Assembly (NCBI GenBank): GCA_022826885.1
Contig: JAJDUB010000076.1
Coordinates: 77,431-134,879, forward strand
Reading direction: 5' to 3'
Source: Gammaproteobacteria bacterium
Lineage (GTDB): Bacteria; Pseudomonadota; Gammaproteobacteria; Eutrophobiales; Eutrophobiaceae
DNA length: 57,449 bases
The notes beneath the pieces were generated by a model. That model was not told where the DNA came from. It did no database searches and saw nothing but the letters and a program-made list of their open reading frames with translations. This document shows, piece after piece, positions 54,232-57,449 of this stretch (within the stretch, counting starts at the first letter, position 1; every line of letters begins with the position of its first letter). Made by a program: the position numbers and the translations under genes.

Positions 54232-55215
54232 TCAATCAAGGTCAAGTTTGAACAACTCGATTGCATTGCTGCGGCCAATCTGCACACGTTCCTCATCGGT
54301 GATTACGTCGGTAGCGTCATACCAGTCGGCAGCATCCTCCATCCGCTCGAACGGATAATCGGCGGAGAAGTAAACCCTGTCCTTACTCATAACGTCCAGG
54401 ACGCAACGGAAAGCCGGATCGGCGAACAGGCCGCTGACCGTGATGTGGAAATGTTCCCGGAAGTAGTCGCCCAGGAGCCGTTTACCGCGGTAGCCGCGCC
54501 GTGAAAAACGCATGCGCGCATCGAGACGCCACAGGGCGAAGGGAATGTTTTCCCCCATGTGCCCCAGGCAGATCTTCAGGTTGGGAAAATCGTCAAACAC
54601 GCCGGAACCGCACAGGCGCAGCGCGTGGATCGAGGTTTCCACCGCGAAACCCCAGGGCGCGCTCATCAGCCAGGGGTGCCCTTCGTAGTTCCCGGCCCGG
54701 GCCGGTATCTGCATGCGGGGATGCAGGTAAAACGGCACATCGAGATCGGAAACCGTGGCCCAGAAGTCCCGGTATTCGGGGATGTCATAATATATGGCCG
54801 AGTCCGGTTCGCCCTTCTGGGTAAATCCATTCACCATTGCCCCTTTGAAGCCGAGTTCATTGACGCAGCGCTCCAGTTCTGCCGAGGCGGCGGCCGGGTC
54901 CTGCATGGGCAGTGCGGCCATGCCGGCATAGCGGCCCGGGTGCCGGGCAACCGCCCCGGCGATTTTCGCATTGGCTTTTCTCGCCAGATCTATGGCTTCA
55001 TCGGTATCCAGGACTGCCTGCAAGCCAGGGGCGTTGAGCGACAACAACGCCATTTCGATACCGGTTTTATCCATGAACGCCAGCCGTTTTTCATCGACGT
55101 CAAGGAGTTCCATGGTAAAGTCTTCCCATCTCCCGGAGTCGCCGGCAAACGCTTTGGCATTTCCTACCGTTTCTTCTACAGCCAGGTGTTCTTCAAAAGC
55201 TATTTTTCCTTTCAT
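54232..55215 (-). CDS. Gamma-resorcylate/dihydroxybenzoate decarboxylase-like amidohydrolase
   Basis: 327 residues, the same length as gamma-resorcylate decarboxylase. The metal site is Glu8 and His10 (KIAFEEHLA), the His of PFYLHPRMQ and the Asp of YFSADYPFER. Other shared segments are ALLSLNAPGLQAVLD, ALPMQDPAAASAELERCVNE, LGFKGAMVNGFTQKGE and ICLGHMGENIPFALWRLDAR. The family reversibly removes a carboxyl group from dihydroxybenzoates. It is convergent with the Rieske/protocatechuate operon and lies 34 bases downstream of the sulfatase. It might feed or drain phenolic acids near that pathway. The exact acid is unknown. Confidence 0.88.
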   Translation of the reverse strand: MKGKIAFEEHLAVEETVGNAKAFAGDSGRWEDFTMELLDVDEKRLAFMDKTGIEMALLSLNAPGLQAVLDTDEAIDLARKANAKIAGAVARHPGRYAGMAALPMQDPAAASAELERCVNELGFKGAMVNGFTQKGEPDSAIYYDIPEYRDFWATVSDLDVPFYLHPRMQIPARAGNYEGHPWLMSAPWGFAVETSIHALRLCGSGVFDDFPNLKICLGHMGENIPFALWRLDARMRFSRRGYRGKRLLGDYFREHFHITVSGLFADPAFRCVLDVMSKDRVYFSADYPFERMEDAADWYDATDVITDEERVQIGRSNAIELFKLDLD

Positions 55216-55245
55216 GATTCTCTTATCTCACAGTATTATCGGGTT

Positions 55246-55271
55246 AAGGTTAAGGTTGTGAACGCAGTTCC
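55246..55271. repeat. 26-base direct repeat, proximal copy at the sulfatase 3' end
   Basis: This is the partner of 54139-54164 with three mismatches. It covers the last codons and stop of the sulfatase gene, and the pair brackets the decarboxylase gene. Confidence 0.5.
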
Positions 55272-56992
55272 GGCGGCAACCATCGGTAATGGGAAAAGCG
55301 GTTGGTCCAGCCGGTTTCGTAGCCCGGGATGGGGATAACGCCGTTGGCGGCGACATAGGCGTCCCAGAGCGCCTGCATTTCAGCCAGTTTGTCCGGGCGG
55401 TTTGCAGCCAGGTCGTTGCGCTCCGCCGGGTCCTCGGCCAGGTTGAACAGGGACCAGCGCCCCTCCGGCCCCCAGGGCGCATTCATCCAGGTGATCTTCC
55501 AGTCCCCCTGCACTATCCCCCTGCGGCCCATCATTACATAAGCAAAGTAATCCTCCGGCGCATGGACCTGCCCGCCTGTTCCGTCCAGAAAGGCGCGCAT
55601 CGACCTGCCCCGTATGGGAGGCATGGGTTCGCCGTTGTCCGCGACTCCCGGGTGCTCAACGCCGGCATAATCCAGCAGGGTGACCGGCAGGTCCAGGACG
55701 TTCGCGCTGACGGACGAGACCTTGCCCGCCTCGATGCGGCCCGGAAAACTGAATATGGCGGGCGTGCGGATCCCCCCCTCGGTCGGGAAACCCTTGAAAT
55801 AACGCAACGGCGTGCTGCCGACGTGCGCCCATCCTGCCCCCAGCCAGGAATATGAACCGGGCCTGCCCAGGTTTTCCAGGCTGACGTCGAAGCCGTCTTC
55901 AGCCCAGTCGAAACCGGGCTGGCCGTAGAAATCCAGCGGATTGCCGCCCTCCGCGCCGTTGTCCGAGAGGAAAATCACCAGGGTGTTGTCCGCCAATCCC
56001 TCCTGTTCCAGGTAATCCAGAACCCTGCCGATGTGAAAATCCATGGCTCCCGTCATCGCCGCGTACACCTGCATGCGGCGCGCCTCCAGGCTGCGCATGG
56101 TATCGTCCAGGTCATCCCATGCCGGCCACGCGGGATGGTGCTCGGCCGCGGTCTGGTGTGCGCCCATCAGCCCCGTCTCCCGCATACGTTCGATGCGCGC
56201 GGCGCGCACGGCCTCGTAGCCCTGCTCATATACCCCGGTGTAACGCTCGATATACTCGTCCGGCGCATGCAGCGGGTAGTGCGGCGCGGTAAACGGCAGG
56301 TAGGCGAAAAAGGGCTTGTTGTCCGGCCTGTGCCGGTCGATGTATTCGATGATCTTGTCTGCGTAATTCCGGGAAGAGTAAAAATCACCGGGCAGTTCAA
56401 TCTCCCGGCCGTTTTCCACGTAGGTCACCGTCGCGAGTTCCAGCAGCGAGGGTGAGTTGTTGTAATGGGAACCACTGCCCTCCACCAGCACGTAGGACTC
56501 CTCAAAACCCCGCTTGTCGGGCCACAGCGCCGGGTTGCCGTGCCCGCCCATGTCCCACTTGCCCGCAATGTAGGTGTGGTAGCCGCCGTCGCGGAGCACG
56601 TTGGCGATGGTCGTTACCCGGTCGGTGAGGTAGGTTTCATAGCCCGCCTGCCCGCGGATCGCAGGCGTGAACTCCCCGGCCATGGTACCGTAACCGGCAG
56701 GATGGCTGTCCGCGCCCGTGAGCAGCATGGCGCGGGTGGGCGAGCACATCATGTGCACCCGGAAATGGGTCATGAGCATGCCCCGTTCCGCGAGTCGGTC
56801 GATATTGGGCGTGCGTATCTCGCTGCCCATCACGCCGATGTCCGAATACCCCATGTCGTCCGCCAGGATGACCAGAAAGTTGGGGCGCTCGGCCCGCTCC
56901 GCGGAACAGGCGGCCAGCAGGCACGCGGCGCACAACGACAACAGGCGTGTTGTCAGCCGGAAAGACAAGGGAAAGGAGTCACTGCCCCTCAT
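55250..56992 (-). CDS. Lipoprotein arylsulfatase (type I, formylglycine)
   Basis: 580 residues. The N-terminus is a lipoprotein signal with lipobox LLAAC (Cys29). The sulfatase domain follows: Asp45 and Asp46 in ILADDMGYSDIG bind calcium, and Cys83 in CSPTRAMLLTG is the residue converted to formylglycine. Also seen are GTMAGEFTPAIRGQ, AGKWDMGGHG, FFAYLPFTAPHYPLHAPDEY and FLSDNGAEGGNPLD. It removes sulfate esters outside the inner membrane. A TonB-dependent receptor gene lies just upstream on the same strand. Its ATG sits in one arm of a 13-base hairpin (56981-57028) and no ribosome-binding site is seen, so translation may be structurally controlled or start elsewhere. Confidence 0.9.
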   Translation of the reverse strand: MRGSDSFPLSFRLTTRLLSLCAACLLAACSAERAERPNFLVILADDMGYSDIGVMGSEIRTPNIDRLAERGMLMTHFRVHMMCSPTRAMLLTGADSHPAGYGTMAGEFTPAIRGQAGYETYLTDRVTTIANVLRDGGYHTYIAGKWDMGGHGNPALWPDKRGFEESYVLVEGSGSHYNNSPSLLELATVTYVENGREIELPGDFYSSRNYADKIIEYIDRHRPDNKPFFAYLPFTAPHYPLHAPDEYIERYTGVYEQGYEAVRAARIERMRETGLMGAHQTAAEHHPAWPAWDDLDDTMRSLEARRMQVYAAMTGAMDFHIGRVLDYLEQEGLADNTLVIFLSDNGAEGGNPLDFYGQPGFDWAEDGFDVSLENLGRPGSYSWLGAGWAHVGSTPLRYFKGFPTEGGIRTPAIFSFPGRIEAGKVSSVSANVLDLPVTLLDYAGVEHPGVADNGEPMPPIRGRSMRAFLDGTGGQVHAPEDYFAYVMMGRRGIVQGDWKITWMNAPWGPEGRWSLFNLAEDPAERNDLAANRPDKLAEMQALWDAYVAANGVIPIPGYETGWTNRFSHYRWLPPELRSQP

Positions 56993-57033
56993 GAATCAGC
57001 GCAGACCGTTGCTTGCATGAGGGGCAGTTTTTT
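56981..57033. terminator. Perfect 13-base hairpin with T-run on the plus strand
   Basis: The arms ACTGCCCCTCATG (56981-56993) and CATGAGGGGCAGT (57016-57028) are exactly complementary and are followed on the plus strand by TTTTTT, a Rho-independent terminator shape for rightward transcription. In leftward mRNA the same hairpin holds the sulfatase start codon. Confidence 0.6.
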
Positions 57034-57043
57034 ATTCGCGTAA

Positions 57044-57449
57044 TCAGAAACTGTAGGAAACGGTTCCGCCGAACCACTGCGGCGGGCCGTAAATTTCTTC
57101 CAGGAACCCGGCCAGAGCAATGTCCACCAGGTAGATACGGTATTCGGAATCGGTCAGGTTCTTGCCCCAGGCCGTCACCTTCCACTTCTCGTCAGCCGTG
57201 GTATACGAGATGCTGGCATTGAGGACACCGTAGCCGTCTTCGTGATTTGCCTCATTCTTGGCGCTGTAAAGATAATGATCGCCGTAGATGAACCCGTCAA
57301 GCTGTACTGCCATGGAGCCGCCGGCCACCTGCCAGGTATGCCGGCCGAGGAAATTGAAACTGATCTCCGGCGCTTGCGGCAGATCGCCCTCAACCCTGAA
57401 TTCCGGGTCAAGCACTGTTGGCGTCTCGTCCACCTTGCTGGACAGCAGG
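57044..57449 (-). CDS. TonB-dependent receptor, C-terminal part (5' partial)
   Basis: The frame is open to the window edge; about 134 residues are visible. They show the last beta-strands of a TonB-dependent receptor: GDLPQAPEISFNFLGRHTWQ, DGYGVLNASISYTTADEKWK, VTAWGKNLTDSEYRIYLVDI, and the terminal GGTVSYSF ending in Phe, as outer-membrane proteins require. It is upstream of the sulfatase gene on the same strand, suggesting uptake of a sulfated compound or its product. The ligand cannot be told. Confidence 0.87.
   Translation of the reverse strand, partial: LLSSKVDETPTVLDPEFRVEGDLPQAPEISFNFLGRHTWQVAGGSMAVQLDGFIYGDHYLYSAKNEANHEDGYGVLNASISYTTADEKWKVTAWGKNLTDSEYRIYLVDIALAGFLEEIYGPPQWFGGTVSYSF

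Noticed and set aside
1-57449. tRNA, rRNA, CRISPR arrays, integrases, transposases or phage genes
   Set aside because: None was recognised. The repeated sequences found are dispersed palindromes and not regularly spaced arrays, and no recombinase protein motif was seen.

Overview
The window looks like a piece of a gammaproteobacterial chromosome, probably from an uncultured or environmental (possibly marine) organism. The reasons are the housekeeping genes rdgB, hemW and yicC of gammaproteobacterial type, several TonB-dependent receptors, RND pumps and the protocatechuate 4,5-cleavage genes. No rRNA, tRNA, integrase, transposase or CRISPR array was seen, and no stretch over about 220 bases lacks a gene or a repeat. 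The organism assignment is inference; no search was run.

Layout. (1) 1-2.65 kb: the 3' end of a polyketide synthase that stops just after a ketosynthase, then an NCS2 nucleobase permease. (2) 2.65-13.9 kb, minus strand: rdgB, an RND adaptor, an RND pump, hemW, a nitroreductase, an acyl-CoA dehydrogenase and a second, very similar RND pump. Three copies of a short inverted-repeat element sit at gene ends in this block, and the usual rdgB-hemW neighbourhood is split by the adaptor and pump. (3) 14.1-20.5 kb: yicC, an S9 peptidase, a ribbon-helix-helix regulator, a DUF488 gene broken by a stop codon, uraD and an M28 peptidase. (4) 20.5-33.9 kb, visibly more AT-rich: an island with five Rieske oxygenase alpha subunits, a GcvT-family folate-dependent methyl or C1 transferase, an AraC regulator, two paralogous MFS carriers, a TonB-dependent receptor and an adenosine/adenine deaminase-family enzyme. 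(5) 34-37.9 kb: MFS carrier, PuuE-type allantoinase, allantoicase and a purine-type phosphoribosyltransferase. (6) 38-44.9 kb: TPR protein, cytochrome P450, MFS carrier, and a TonB-dependent receptor gene interrupted by one in-frame TAA. (7) 45-54.1 kb: protocatechuate 4,5-cleavage genes (ligI, a LysR regulator with two HTH domains, galD/ligU, ligK, ligJ, pobA, ligA, ligB) ending with a sixth Rieske oxygenase that resembles methylxanthine N-demethylases. (8) 54.2-57.4 kb: gamma-resorcylate decarboxylase-like enzyme, a lipoprotein sulfatase and the end of another TonB-dependent receptor.

How they fit together. Region 7 is a nearly complete route from 4-hydroxybenzoate through protocatechuate to pyruvate and oxaloacetate; only the semialdehyde dehydrogenase LigC is not seen. 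UraD, allantoinase, allantoicase, the permease and the phosphoribosyltransferase are parts of purine-ring catabolism and salvage. The most intriguing part is region 4. Uptake (receptor plus carriers), oxidative demethylation (Rieske enzymes), C1 capture (GcvT-like) and a purine-type deaminase are packed together beside ureide genes. This suggests an undescribed route for a methylated nitrogen compound, perhaps an N-methylated purine. An aromatic O-demethylation role feeding region 7 is the main alternative.
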